A DNA stretch of 64,000 nt, from positions 124,001 through 188,000 of the forward strand of contig NZ_JAMWEG010000002.1 in NCBI RefSeq assembly GCF_025460765.1. The letters run 5' to 3'. Numbering within the stretch: position 1 is the stretch's first letter; each line of letters opens with the position of its first letter. This stretch comes from Micromonospora sp. MA102 (GTDB lineage Bacteria; Actinomycetota; Actinomycetes; Mycobacteriales; Micromonosporaceae). Below are positions 16,214 through 23,693 of this stretch, in pieces. A program made the position numbers and the translations under genes. The notes under the pieces were generated by a model. The model worked only from the letters and a program-made list of their open reading frames with translations. It ran no database searches and was not told where the DNA came from.

Positions 16214-18319
16214 ATGAGACTCCTCCGCACCGTCCTCGGCGCGGCCACCGCCGTCCTCGCCACCCTCGCCTGCACCACCCCGGCCACCCCGGCGGCCGCC
16301 GCCGACGCGCCCTACGACGTGCTGGTCTTCTCCAAGACCGCCGGCTTCCGGCACGACGCCATCCCGGCCGGCATCCAGGCCGTCCGCGACCTCGGCGCGG
16401 CCAACAACTTCACCGTCACCGCCACCGAGGACGCCGCCCAGTTCACCACCGCCAACCTCGCCCGGTACGAGGCGGTGATCTTCCTCAACACCACCGGCGA
16501 CGTGCTCGACCCCACCCAGCAGGCCGCCTTCGAGGCGTACGTCGGCGCGGGCGGGGGCTACGTGGGCGTGCACGCCGCCGCCGACACCGAGTACGACTGG
16601 CCGTTCTACGGCAACCTGGTCGGCGCCTGGTTCGCCTCCCACCCGGCGATCCAGCCGGCCACCGTGCGGGTGGAGGACCGCGCGCACGCCGCCACCGCCC
16701 ACCTGCCGCAGACCTGGAACCGCACCGACGAGTGGTACAACTACCGCACCAACGCCCGGTCCACCGCGCACGTGCTGGCCACCCTCGACGAGTCGTCGTA
16801 CTCGGGCGGCGGGATGGGCGCCGACCACCCGCACGCCTGGTGCAAGACGTACGCAGGCGGCCGGTCCTTCTACACCGGCGGCGGCCACACCCAGGCGTCC
16901 TACGCCGAGCCCGCGTTCCGCGCCCACCTGCTGGGCGGCATCCGGTACGCGGCCGGCCGCAGCAAGGCCGACTGCCGTCCGGAGGCCGGCTACGCGGCCC
17001 TCTACAGCGGCGCCACCACCGGCTGGTCCCAGGCCGGGCCGGGCAGCTTCACCAACGCCGACGCCACCCTCAGCTCGGTCGGCGGGATGGGCCTGTACTG
17101 GTACAGCGCCCGGCAGTTCACCAGCTACTCGCTGAAGCTGGACTGGCGGCTGGCCGGCGACGACAACTCCGGCGTCTTCATCGGCTTCCCGCCGTCGAGC
17201 GACCCCTGGTCGGCGGTGGACAACGGCTACGAGATCCAGATCGACCCGACCGACAGCCCCGACCGGACCACCGGGGCGGTCTACACCTTCAAGTCCGCCG
17301 ACCTGCCCGCGCGGGACGCGGCGCTCAACCCGGCGGGGGAGTGGAACACCTACGAGCTGCTGGTCGAGGGGGAGCGGCTCCAGGTCTTCCTCAACGGCGT
17401 GAAGATCAACGACTTCACCAACACCGACCCGGCCCGCTCGCTCGCCGGCCACATCGGCATCCAGAACCACGGCACCGGTGACGACGTCTCGTTCCGCAAC
17501 ATCCGGATCAAGGAACTGGGCGGCAACCCGCCGACCGGCAACACCACCGTGCAGGCCGAGGCGTTCAGCTCGGCCAGCGGGGTCACCCCGTTCACCAAGG
17601 CCGGCGCCAACGGCGGGCAGACCCTGGGGTACGTCGACCCGGGCGACTGGGCCGCGTACCAGGGGCTGGACCTGACCGGGGTCACCGCGCTGCGGGCCCG
17701 GGTGGTCTCCGGCGGGCCGGGCGGCACCCTCCAGCTCCGCACCGGCTCCCCGACGGGCACCGTGCTCGGCCAGGTGGCGGTGCCCAACACCGGCGGCTGG
17801 ACCACGTTCGCCGACGTCAGCACCGCGCTGACCGGCGTGCCGGCCGGCAGCCAGACCGTCTGGCTGACCTTCGCCGGCACCGGCACCGGCCTGTACGACG
17901 TCGACGACTTCACCCTGGTCCGGGGCGGCGGGGGCGGTGGCACAGGTCCGGTCCGGGGCCTGGCCGGCAAGTGCCTGGACGTGCGGGGCGGCGCGACCGC
18001 CGACGGCACCCAGATCCAGCTCTACACCTGCAACGGCAGCAGCGCGCAGACCTGGACGGTGACCCCGAACTCGACGGTCAAGGCGCTCGGCAAGTGCCTG
18101 GACGTGTCCGGCGGCGGGTCGGCGGACGGCACGAAGATCCAGCTGTGGACGTGCAACGGCACCGGCGCGCAGAACTGGTCGGGCCAGGCCGACGGCACGC
18201 TGCGCAACCCGCAGTCCGGCAAGTGCCTGGACGTCTCCGGCAACAACTCCGCCGACAGCACCCCCGTACACCTCTGGACCTGCACCGGCGCGGCGAACCA
18301 GAAGTGGACCCTGCCCTGA
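16214..18319 (+). CDS. Secreted ThuA / DUF1080 (3-keto-glycoside hydrolase-like) protein with CBM and ricin-lectin modules
   Basis: A 701-residue exported protein. Residues 1-31 are a signal peptide (ending AAAADAPYD). Residues about 33-250 are a ThuA class-I-glutaminase-like domain (VLVFSKTAGFRHDAIPAGIQAV, GGGYVGVHAAADTEYDWPFYGNLVGAWFASHP, GGRSFYTGGGHT). Residues about 258-450 are DUF1080, a family shown to hydrolyse 3-keto-glycosides (DDNSGVFIGFP, NGYEIQIDPTDSP, GHIGIQNHG). A CBM6-like domain and three ricin QxW repeats follow, nearly identical in DNA to those of the upstream dehydrogenase. RBS GGAGAG before ATG 16214. It is the natural partner of a sugar-oxidising enzyme. Confidence 0.9.
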   Translation: MRLLRTVLGAATAVLATLACTTPATPAAAADAPYDVLVFSKTAGFRHDAIPAGIQAVRDLGAANNFTVTATEDAAQFTTANLARYEAVIFLNTTGDVLDPTQQAAFEAYVGAGGGYVGVHAAADTEYDWPFYGNLVGAWFASHPAIQPATVRVEDRAHAATAHLPQTWNRTDEWYNYRTNARSTAHVLATLDESSYSGGGMGADHPHAWCKTYAGGRSFYTGGGHTQASYAEPAFRAHLLGGIRYAAGRSKADCRPEAGYAALYSGATTGWSQAGPGSFTNADATLSSVGGMGLYWYSARQFTSYSLKLDWRLAGDDNSGVFIGFPPSSDPWSAVDNGYEIQIDPTDSPDRTTGAVYTFKSADLPARDAALNPAGEWNTYELLVEGERLQVFLNGVKINDFTNTDPARSLAGHIGIQNHGTGDDVSFRNIRIKELGGNPPTGNTTVQAEAFSSASGVTPFTKAGANGGQTLGYVDPGDWAAYQGLDLTGVTALRARVVSGGPGGTLQLRTGSPTGTVLGQVAVPNTGGWTTFADVSTALTGVPAGSQTVWLTFAGTGTGLYDVDDFTLVRGGGGGGTGPVRGLAGKCLDVRGGATADGTQIQLYTCNGSSAQTWTVTPNSTVKALGKCLDVSGGGSADGTKIQLWTCNGTGAQNWSGQADGTLRNPQSGKCLDVSGNNSADSTPVHLWTCTGAANQKWTLP

Positions 18320-18327
18320 CCGGCGGA

Positions 18328-18375
18328 CCGGCGGCGGACCGGGCGACCTGCGGGATCCGCCCGGCCCGCCGCCGG
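18328..18375 (+). terminator. Strong hairpin terminator after the ThuA/DUF1080 gene
   Basis: Arms of 17 bases at 18328-18344 and 18359-18375 pair at 16 of 17 positions around a 14-base loop. The hairpin starts nine bases after the stop codon and ends the secreted-enzyme operon. There is no T-run, as is usual in actinomycetes. Confidence 0.75.
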
Positions 18376-18397
18376 GGTGCTGCCGTACCTTGACCGT

Positions 18398-18889
18398 GTG
18401 GGACGCCTGGAGCGGTGGCGTCGGGTCGCGCGGGCGGGCCCGAACGTCGGTGACGTGCTGCGGGCCGCCCTGTTCCGGGTGCGGGGCCGCGCCGAGCCGC
18501 CGCCGTCCACCGGGCCCGCGCCCAGCCTCACCCGGCTGGACGCGCTCATCGACGAATTCGCCGCCGGCCAGCTGGTGCGCTGGCGGGTGGGTGGCCAGCC
18601 CCGCCCGCTGCCCGCCGCGGTCGACGCGGCCGCGTACCGGATCATCCAGGAGGCGCTGACCGACGCCCGCCGGCACGCGCCGGGGTCGGCCGTCGCGGTG
18701 CGGCTGCGCTACGACCCGGCCGGCCTCCGCATCGAGGTACGCGGCGACGGGCCGGCCATCCCGGCGGCCGGCCTGCGGGCGCGGGCCCAGTCGGTCGGCG
18801 GTGCCGTCCACGCCGGCCCTGGCCCCGAGGGTGGCTGGCTGGTCCGTGCCGAGCTGCCCGCCCCCGAGGACGAGGCCGAGCCGGCCTGA
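18398..18889 (+). CDS. Orphan HATPase-like (histidine-kinase C-terminal) protein, N-box altered
   Basis: A 163-residue protein resembling only the ATPase domain of DesK/NarL-type histidine kinases. YRIIQEALTDARRHAPGSAVAVRLRY corresponds to the N box (usually RIVQEALTNxxRHA), but the invariant Asn is Asp. GLRARAQSVGGAVHAGPGPEGGWLVRAELP matches the GLxxRxxxxGGxxxxxxxxxGG end. No dimerisation/phospho-His domain or response regulator is adjacent. TACCTT at 18386-18391, six bases before GTG 18398, suggests a leaderless start; GTG 18377 is an alternative. Probably catalytically impaired and possibly a regulatory or anti-sigma-like binder. Confidence 0.65.
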   Translation: MGRLERWRRVARAGPNVGDVLRAALFRVRGRAEPPPSTGPAPSLTRLDALIDEFAAGQLVRWRVGGQPRPLPAAVDAAAYRIIQEALTDARRHAPGSAVAVRLRYDPAGLRIEVRGDGPAIPAAGLRARAQSVGGAVHAGPGPEGGWLVRAELPAPEDEAEPA

Positions 18890-19092
18890 CGATTCCGGGC
18901 CTTCCGCGCCGGCCCCGGCCGACCTAGAGTGAGGGCGGCGACCGCGAGGTGGCCGGTGACCCGGTGGGAGGCGCAACCCGTCGGGCCCAGGCGCGACCGC
19001 GTCCACCGGTGCCCGTCGAGGTCGCCCGCATCCCGGTCGCCCTCGCCCCGGTCCGCTACGGAATCCCCCCATCACGACAGGGGAGAAGGACA

Positions 19093-20103
19093 ATGGCGCG
19101 ACCCATCACGCTCTTCACCGGCCAGTGGGCCGATCTTCCGTTCGACGAGGTCTGCCGGCTCGCCGCCGAGTGGGGGTACGACGGTCTGGAGCTCGCCTGC
19201 TGGGGCGACCACTTCGAGGTCGACAAGGCGCTCGCCGACGAGTCGTACGTGGACCGCAAGCGGGCCACCCTCGCCAAGCACAACCTCCAGGTCTTCGCCA
19301 TCTCCAACCACCTCGTCGGGCAGGCGGTCTGCGACCACCCGATCGACGAGCGGCACCAGGACATCCTCCCCGCCCGGATCTGGGGCGACGGCGAGCCGGA
19401 GGGCGTACGCCGCCGCGCCGCCGAGGAGATGAAGGACACCGCCCGGGCGGCGGCGAAGCTCGGGGTGAAGACCGTGGTCGGCTTCACCGGCTCGTCGATC
19501 TGGCACACCCTGGCCATGTTCCCGCCGGTCCCGCCCGCCATGATCGAGCGCGGCTACCAGGACTTCGCCGACCGGTGGAACCCGATCCTGGACGTGTTCG
19601 ACGAGGTGGGCGTGCGCTTCGCCCACGAGGTGCACCCCAGCGAGATCGCCTACGACTACTGGACCACCAAGCGGGCCCTGGACGCGATCGGCCACCGGCC
19701 CGCGTTCGGGCTGAACTGGGACCCGTCGCACTTCGTCTGGCAGGAGCTGGACCCGGTCAACTTCATCTTCGACTTCGCCGACCGGATCTACCACGTCGAC
19801 TGCAAGGACGCGAAGGTGCGCACCGGGGACGGCCGGCGCGGCCGGCTCTCGTCCCACCTGCCCTGGGCGGACCTGCGGCGGGGCTGGGACTTCGTCTCCA
19901 CCGGCCACGGTGACGTGCCGTGGGAGGACTGCTTCCGCGCGTTGAACGCGATCGGCTACACCGGCCCGATCTCGATCGAGTGGGAGGACGCCGGCATGGA
20001 CCGCCTGGTCGGCGCGCCCGAGGCGCTCCAGTTCGTCCGCCGGCTCGCCTTCGACGCCCCGTCCGCGGCCTTCGACGCGGCCTTCAGCAGCAGCCGCGAC
20101 TGA
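19093..20103 (+). CDS. Sugar phosphate isomerase/epimerase family TIM-barrel protein
   Basis: A 336-residue xylose-isomerase-like TIM barrel. It opens [33 protein letters not shown]. Metal-site motifs are [47 protein letters not shown] and [11 protein letters not shown], supplying the Glu/Asp/His/Glu set. RBS GGGGAGAAGGA precedes ATG 19093. Proteins of this type act as isomerases, epimerases or 3-keto-sugar lyases/hydrolases in oxidative sugar pathways. It is cytoplasmic and stands alone, facing the second ROK gene across a shared terminator. Confidence 0.9.
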   Translation: MARPITLFTGQWADLPFDEVCRLAAEWGYDGLELACWGDHFEVDKALADESYVDRKRATLAKHNLQVFAISNHLVGQAVCDHPIDERHQDILPARIWGDGEPEGVRRRAAEEMKDTARAAAKLGVKTVVGFTGSSIWHTLAMFPPVPPAMIERGYQDFADRWNPILDVFDEVGVRFAHEVHPSEIAYDYWTTKRALDAIGHRPAFGLNWDPSHFVWQELDPVNFIFDFADRIYHVDCKDAKVRTGDGRRGRLSSHLPWADLRRGWDFVSTGHGDVPWEDCFRALNAIGYTGPISIEWEDAGMDRLVGAPEALQFVRRLAFDAPSAAFDAAFSSSRD

Positions 20104-20111
20104 CCCCGGGC

Positions 20112-20147
20112 GAGGAGGGGCCCCGGTCCGACACGGGGCCCCTCCTC
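20112..20147. terminator. Bidirectional terminator between convergent genes
   Basis: GAGGAGGGGCCCC (20112-20124) and GGGGCCCCTCCTC (20135-20147) form a perfect 13-bp stem with a 10-base loop. It serves the isomerase gene from the left. It overlaps the stop codon of the ROK gene coming from the right. Confidence 0.8.
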
Positions 20148-21330
20148 ACCGGGCGGCGAAGATGTGGTCGCTGACCAGCCGGGCCGCGCCGACCAGGGCG
20201 GCCCGGTCGTCGAGGTCGGACAGGACGATCGGCATGCTGCCGGTGGCCAGCGGGGTGGAACGCCGGTAGACCACGCCCCGGATCTCGGCGAGCAGGACCG
20301 GCCCGATGCCCGGGGCCGCGCCGCCGATGATCACGATGGCCGGGTTGACGAAGCTGACCAGGCCGACCAGCACCTGCCCGAGCCGGCGGGCGGCGTCGCG
20401 GACCAGCGTCTGCGCGGCCGGGTCCCCGGCGGTCGCCGCCGCGGCCACGTCGGCCACCGTGAGCGCGCCGGCGGCGGCCAGCCGGTCGGCGAGCGCCGTC
20501 GAGCGTCCGGCCCGCGCGGCCGTCACCCCCTCCCGCACCAGAGCGGCATCCCCGCAGTACGCCTCGACGCAGCCGGTGTTGCCGCACCCGCAGAGCGGCC
20601 CGTCCTCGGTGAGCTGGAGGTGCCCGATGTCCCCGGCGCCGCTGGCGGCGCCCCGGTACAGCGCCCCGCCGAGCACCAGCCCGCAGCCCACCGCGTCGCC
20701 CAGCTTCACGTAGAGGAAGTCGTCGAACGGCCGGCCGGTGCCGGCGTGCCGCTCGCCCAGGGCCATCACGTTGGCGTCGTTGTCGACCTGCACCGGGCAG
20801 CCCAGCTCGGCGGCGATCGTGTCGCGTACCGGGAACTGGTGCCAGCCGGGCAGGGCGGGCGGGGCGACCGGGGCGCCCTCGCGGACCGCGACCGGGGCGG
20901 GGAGCGCCACGCCGACGCCGGTCAGCCGGGCCAGCCCGGCCTCGGCCCGCAGCTTGCCGAGCAGCTCGACGGCCCGGCCGATCACGACCTCCGGGCCGTG
21001 CCGCACGTCGACCGGCTCGTCGTGCCGGGCGAGCGGGGTCAGCTCGCCGTTGGTGAGCGCCACCGCCAGCCGCCCGTCGCCGATCCGTACCGCGCCGAAG
21101 CGCACCTGCCCGCCGACCCGCAGCAGCGAGGAGCGCCGGCCGCCCCGGGACGCGGCCGGCCCGGCGGTCTCCACCAGGCCCTGCGCGGCCAGCCGGTCCG
21201 CCTCGGCGGTGAACCGGGCCCGGGGCAGGCCCAGGGCGTCGGCCAGTTCGACCCGCGAGCGCGGGCCGTCGTCACGCAGCAGGCGCAGCAGCCGCGCCTG
21301 GTCGGCGGTCTCCGGTCCGACCATCGTCAT
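20146..21330 (-). CDS. ROK family transcriptional regulator (second)
   Basis: A 394-residue ROK protein with N-terminal winged helix (LLRLLRDDGPRSRVELADALGLPRARFTAEADRL) and C-terminal kinase-like domain with the zinc motif GHLQLTEDGPLCGCGNTGCVEAY. It parallels the ROK protein at 3941 along its length (VQVDNDANVMALGERH, VGLVSFVNPAIVIIGG, EIRGVVYRRSTPLATG), so they are paralogues. ATG 21330 follows GAGGTGATCGTG. A 23-base palindrome lies just upstream. It flanks the Tat-exported TIM-barrel gene and probably helps regulate this locus; the effector is unknown. Confidence 0.92.
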   Translation of the reverse strand: MTMVGPETADQARLLRLLRDDGPRSRVELADALGLPRARFTAEADRLAAQGLVETAGPAASRGGRRSSLLRVGGQVRFGAVRIGDGRLAVALTNGELTPLARHDEPVDVRHGPEVVIGRAVELLGKLRAEAGLARLTGVGVALPAPVAVREGAPVAPPALPGWHQFPVRDTIAAELGCPVQVDNDANVMALGERHAGTGRPFDDFLYVKLGDAVGCGLVLGGALYRGAASGAGDIGHLQLTEDGPLCGCGNTGCVEAYCGDAALVREGVTAARAGRSTALADRLAAAGALTVADVAAAATAGDPAAQTLVRDAARRLGQVLVGLVSFVNPAIVIIGGAAPGIGPVLLAEIRGVVYRRSTPLATGSMPIVLSDLDDRAALVGAARLVSDHIFAAR

Positions 21331-21355
21331 CACGATCACCTCGCCCCGAATGTGC

Positions 21356-21378
21356 CACACCGTCGTCACGACCGTGTG
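21356..21378 (-). promoter_or_regulatory. Palindromic operator upstream of the second ROK gene
   Basis: Arms CACACCGTCGT and ACGACCGTGTG around a central C make a 23-base palindrome with 10 of 11 pairs matched. It lies 25 bases before the ROK start and is unlike the ACTTT-type sites elsewhere in the locus. Likely an autoregulatory operator or the site of another regulator. Confidence 0.5.
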
Positions 21379-21437
21379 ACGCGAGGGGCCGCCCCGGTTC
21401 CCCGGTGCGGCCCCCCGGCGATCCGGTGTCGAGTCCG

Positions 21438-22505
21438 TCAGCCCCGCAGACCCGACATGTGCTGGTAGCTGATCTCCGCGTAGCGCAGCGACCGGCCCGG
21501 GTCGGCGGCGCCGCCCGGTGCGTTGTCCTGCTCCCACATCGGGTTGTGGTAACCCTTCGCGCCCATGTTCGCGAAGAAGGTGCCGTAGTCGATGTCGCCC
21601 TGGCCGAGCGGCACCATCTCGTACCCGGCCGCGCTGGCCGGGTTGTACGTGCCGTCCTTGGCGTGGAACAGCGGGAACCGCTTGGTCTGCGCGGCGACCA
21701 CGGCCAGCGGGTCGAAGACGGCCGTCTGGGTCACCCCGTCCGGGTCGGTGTAGCTGCGGAACCGGTGCTGGGCCACGTGCGCCCAGTAGATGTCCATCTC
21801 GAACCAGACCCACTCCGGGTTGGTCCGCGCGATGAAGTACTCCAGCTTGCGCACACCCGAGGACCGGGTCGGCCGGCCCTGCGCGTCCAGCGGGCCGCTG
21901 TCGCGCAGGAAGTCGTACGCGGCGTCGTGGTTGTGCGTGTAGAGCTTCAGGCCACGGGCCGCGGCCATCTCGCCGAAGGTGTTCCACCGGTCCACGGCGG
22001 CGTCCCAGTCGGCCTGGTAGTTGCTGCCGGTCGGGTCGCTGCCGGTGCCGATGTGCGTCATGCCGAGGATCTCGGCGGTGTCGAGGGTCTGCTCGAACGC
22101 GGCGATGGTGTCCGGGGTGACCGTGCCCGGGACGGAGGCGTGCGAGCCGTTGGCGCGCAGCCCGTTGTCGTCCAGGATCTTGCGGATCTCCGCCGGGGTG
22201 ATCTGGCGGCCGAGGATCGAGGTGTGCTGGGTGTACCCGGCGAACTCGACCTCCTTGTAGCCGATCTCGGCGAGCCGGGCGAGCACCCGCTCGAACCCGT
22301 ACGGCACGCCGGTGGCGTCCGGGGCGGCGCCGATCCGGTCGCGGACACTGTAGAGGATGATGCCCCGCTTGCCGGTCGGGACGAGCACTCCGTTGCCGGC
22401 GAGGGCGGCCGACGGGGTGAGTCCGGCGGCGGCGACGGCGCCCGCCGCCCCGGCGATGGTGCCGAGCACCCGGCGACGGCTCATGCCGTGCGATGTGTCG
22501 TTCAT
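21438..22505 (-). CDS. Tat-exported TIM-barrel sugar isomerase/epimerase-like protein
   Basis: A 355-residue protein with a twin-arginine signal (HGMSRRRVLGTIAGAAGAVAAAGLTPSAALA) and a xylose-isomerase-like TIM barrel: GIILYSVRDRIG, RLAEIGYKEVEFAGY, LGMTHIGTGSD, LKLYTHNHDAAYDF, WVWFEMDIYWAH, FPLFHAKDGTY. The His, Glu and Asp ligands suggest a metal-dependent enzyme folded before export. ATG 22505 is preceded by GAGAGGCAGTCAGGAC; the frame is open to 22649 but the Tat motif fixes the start. Export of such a barrel fits extracellular processing of oxidised sugars with the two secreted enzymes at 13-18 kb. Confidence 0.9.
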   Translation of the reverse strand: MNDTSHGMSRRRVLGTIAGAAGAVAAAGLTPSAALAGNGVLVPTGKRGIILYSVRDRIGAAPDATGVPYGFERVLARLAEIGYKEVEFAGYTQHTSILGRQITPAEIRKILDDNGLRANGSHASVPGTVTPDTIAAFEQTLDTAEILGMTHIGTGSDPTGSNYQADWDAAVDRWNTFGEMAAARGLKLYTHNHDAAYDFLRDSGPLDAQGRPTRSSGVRKLEYFIARTNPEWVWFEMDIYWAHVAQHRFRSYTDPDGVTQTAVFDPLAVVAAQTKRFPLFHAKDGTYNPASAAGYEMVPLGQGDIDYGTFFANMGAKGYHNPMWEQDNAPGGAADPGRSLRYAEISYQHMSGLRG

Positions 22506-22640
22506 GTCCTGACTGCCTCTCTTCTGGACGCGGGTCCGCCTCAGCCTCGGGAGGAGGCTGAGGAGGTCGCTGGAAGGGACGAGAGCCTGGCCAGGTTCTA
22601 CGCGAGACGATATTTGCGCCCGCGACCAAAGAGAAGAGTT

Positions 22641-22696
22641 TGACGCCAAAAGTTTTCCATCAATCCCCGCTACTTTTGCTCAGGATGAGCGAAAGT
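22641..22696 (-). promoter_or_regulatory. AT-rich palindromic operator upstream of the Tat TIM-barrel gene (site C)
   Basis: ACTTTTGCTCA (22672-22682) and TGAGCGAAAGT (22686-22696) form a 25-base palindrome with one mismatch and a three-base centre. This is the best copy of the motif also seen at 3803 and 13043. A second element, AAAACTTTT within 22645-22656 on the minus strand, is placed where sites A and B have GAAGCTAT. It lies about 140-190 bases before the gene start. No clean -35/-10 pair could be assigned. Confidence 0.6.
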
Positions 22697-22721
22697 GGGA
22701 GCGGGGTCTCGTTCGGACAGA

Positions 22722-22766
22722 CGGGAGCGGGGGGGGGCGCCGCGGGGGGCCCGCGCCCCGCTCCCG
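22722..22766 (-). terminator. Terminator after the YtxH gene
   Basis: CGGGAGCGGGG (22722-22732) pairs perfectly with CCCCGCTCCCG (22756-22766), with an inner CGCGGG/CCCGCG stem. It lies directly after the stop of the minus-strand YtxH gene. Confidence 0.65.
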
Positions 22767-22771
22767 GTGGG

Positions 22772-23164
22772 TCAGAGGTTGGTGCTCGTGCCGGACGACC
22801 TGGTGGTCGACGAGCTGGTCGAGCTGGTCGAACCCGTGCCGGTCGAGCCGGACTTGGCGCCGACCGCGGCCGGCGTGCCGGCGAACGGCTTGTCGGCGTC
22901 GGTCAGCCCCGCCTTGCTGCCGGCACCGTTGCCGTTGCCGGTGCCCAGCTTCTCGCCGAGCTTGGTCTGCCCGAGCTTGTCCTTGCCCTCCGAGTAGAGC
23001 CGGGTCGCCTGGGCCTGCGCGACCCCCGCCGCCTCCTGGACGGTCGGGTGGTCGAGCACCTTGCGACCCCGGACCACCAACTCCTCGTACTTCTCCCGGC
23101 CGGCACGGGCGCCCAGGACGAATCCCGCAGCCAGCCCGCCAAGAAACATGATCTTTCCGCGCAT
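22772..23164 (-). CDS. YtxH domain protein
   Basis: A 130-residue protein with one N-terminal hydrophobic segment, MRGKIMFLGGLAAGFVLGARAGREKYEEL, the standard opening of actinobacterial YtxH-like proteins. An amphipathic region (VAQAQATRLYSEGKDKL) and a low-complexity Gly/Ser/Thr tail follow. These are small membrane-anchored proteins linked to general stress in Bacillus; the function in actinomycetes is not established. RBS AAGGAG precedes ATG 23164. Confidence 0.85.
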   Translation of the reverse strand: MRGKIMFLGGLAAGFVLGARAGREKYEELVVRGRKVLDHPTVQEAAGVAQAQATRLYSEGKDKLGQTKLGEKLGTGNGNGAGSKAGLTDADKPFAGTPAAVGAKSGSTGTGSTSSTSSSTTRSSGTSTNL

Positions 23165-23448
23165 GGCGGCTCCTTCCGTACCTGACGCGCCGCCGATCCC
23201 GACGGGGGGTCCCGGCGGAAGCGACCTTCTCGCGCCTGCATTCTCTGTCGGCGGCTAACTACCCATCCTGCTCTCCGCTCATGCCTCCCTGTGCCGAGAT
23301 GGCGATTTGTCCGGTATTCTGAGGGCGATCCGGGGCGTGTCGCCGGGTGGGGGAAGTCCGGTAACCCCCTGGCGCACCACCCCCCGATGTCCTGTACTCT
23401 TGTCCCCGTCGCACGGCGCGGAGAGATCCGCAGCCGGGTGACCTACGG

Positions 23449-23521
23449 TCCCCCGTAGCTCAATTGGCAGAGCAGCCGGCTGTTAACCGGCAGGTTTTTG
23501 GTTCGAGTCCAAACGGGGGAG
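23449..23521 (+). tRNA. tRNA-Asn (GTT)
   Basis: A cloverleaf with 7-bp acceptor TCCCCCG/CGGGGGA, D arm GCTC/GAGC, anticodon stem GCCGG/CCGGC with loop CTGTTAA (anticodon GTT), and T loop GGTTCGAGTCC. Discriminator G at 23521; CCA is not encoded. A strong terminator follows. Confidence 0.97.
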
Positions 23522-23535
23522 CTTCCACTCACACA

Positions 23536-23565
23536 ACGCCCGTCGGCCCAGCCGACGGGCGTTTC
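23536..23565 (+). terminator. Terminator after tRNA-Asn
   Basis: ACGCCCGTCGGC (23536-23547) and GCCGACGGGCGT (23551-23562) form a perfect 12-bp stem with loop CCA, followed by TTCC. It ends the tRNA transcript. Confidence 0.85.
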
Positions 23566-23693
23566 CGTTGTGCCGCCCCGAGTGCCGGGTCGGGTGGTTT
23601 CCGCCCGCCGGTGCTGCTTCGCCCGGCAGGATGGTCGATGTCGACTTAGACTCGCGCTGCGTCGATTGCTGCGTCGATTCAAGGGTGGATGGG

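Noticed and set aside
20104-20145. Small gene between the isomerase and the second ROK gene
   Set aside because: The space is filled by a perfect 13-bp terminator hairpin.
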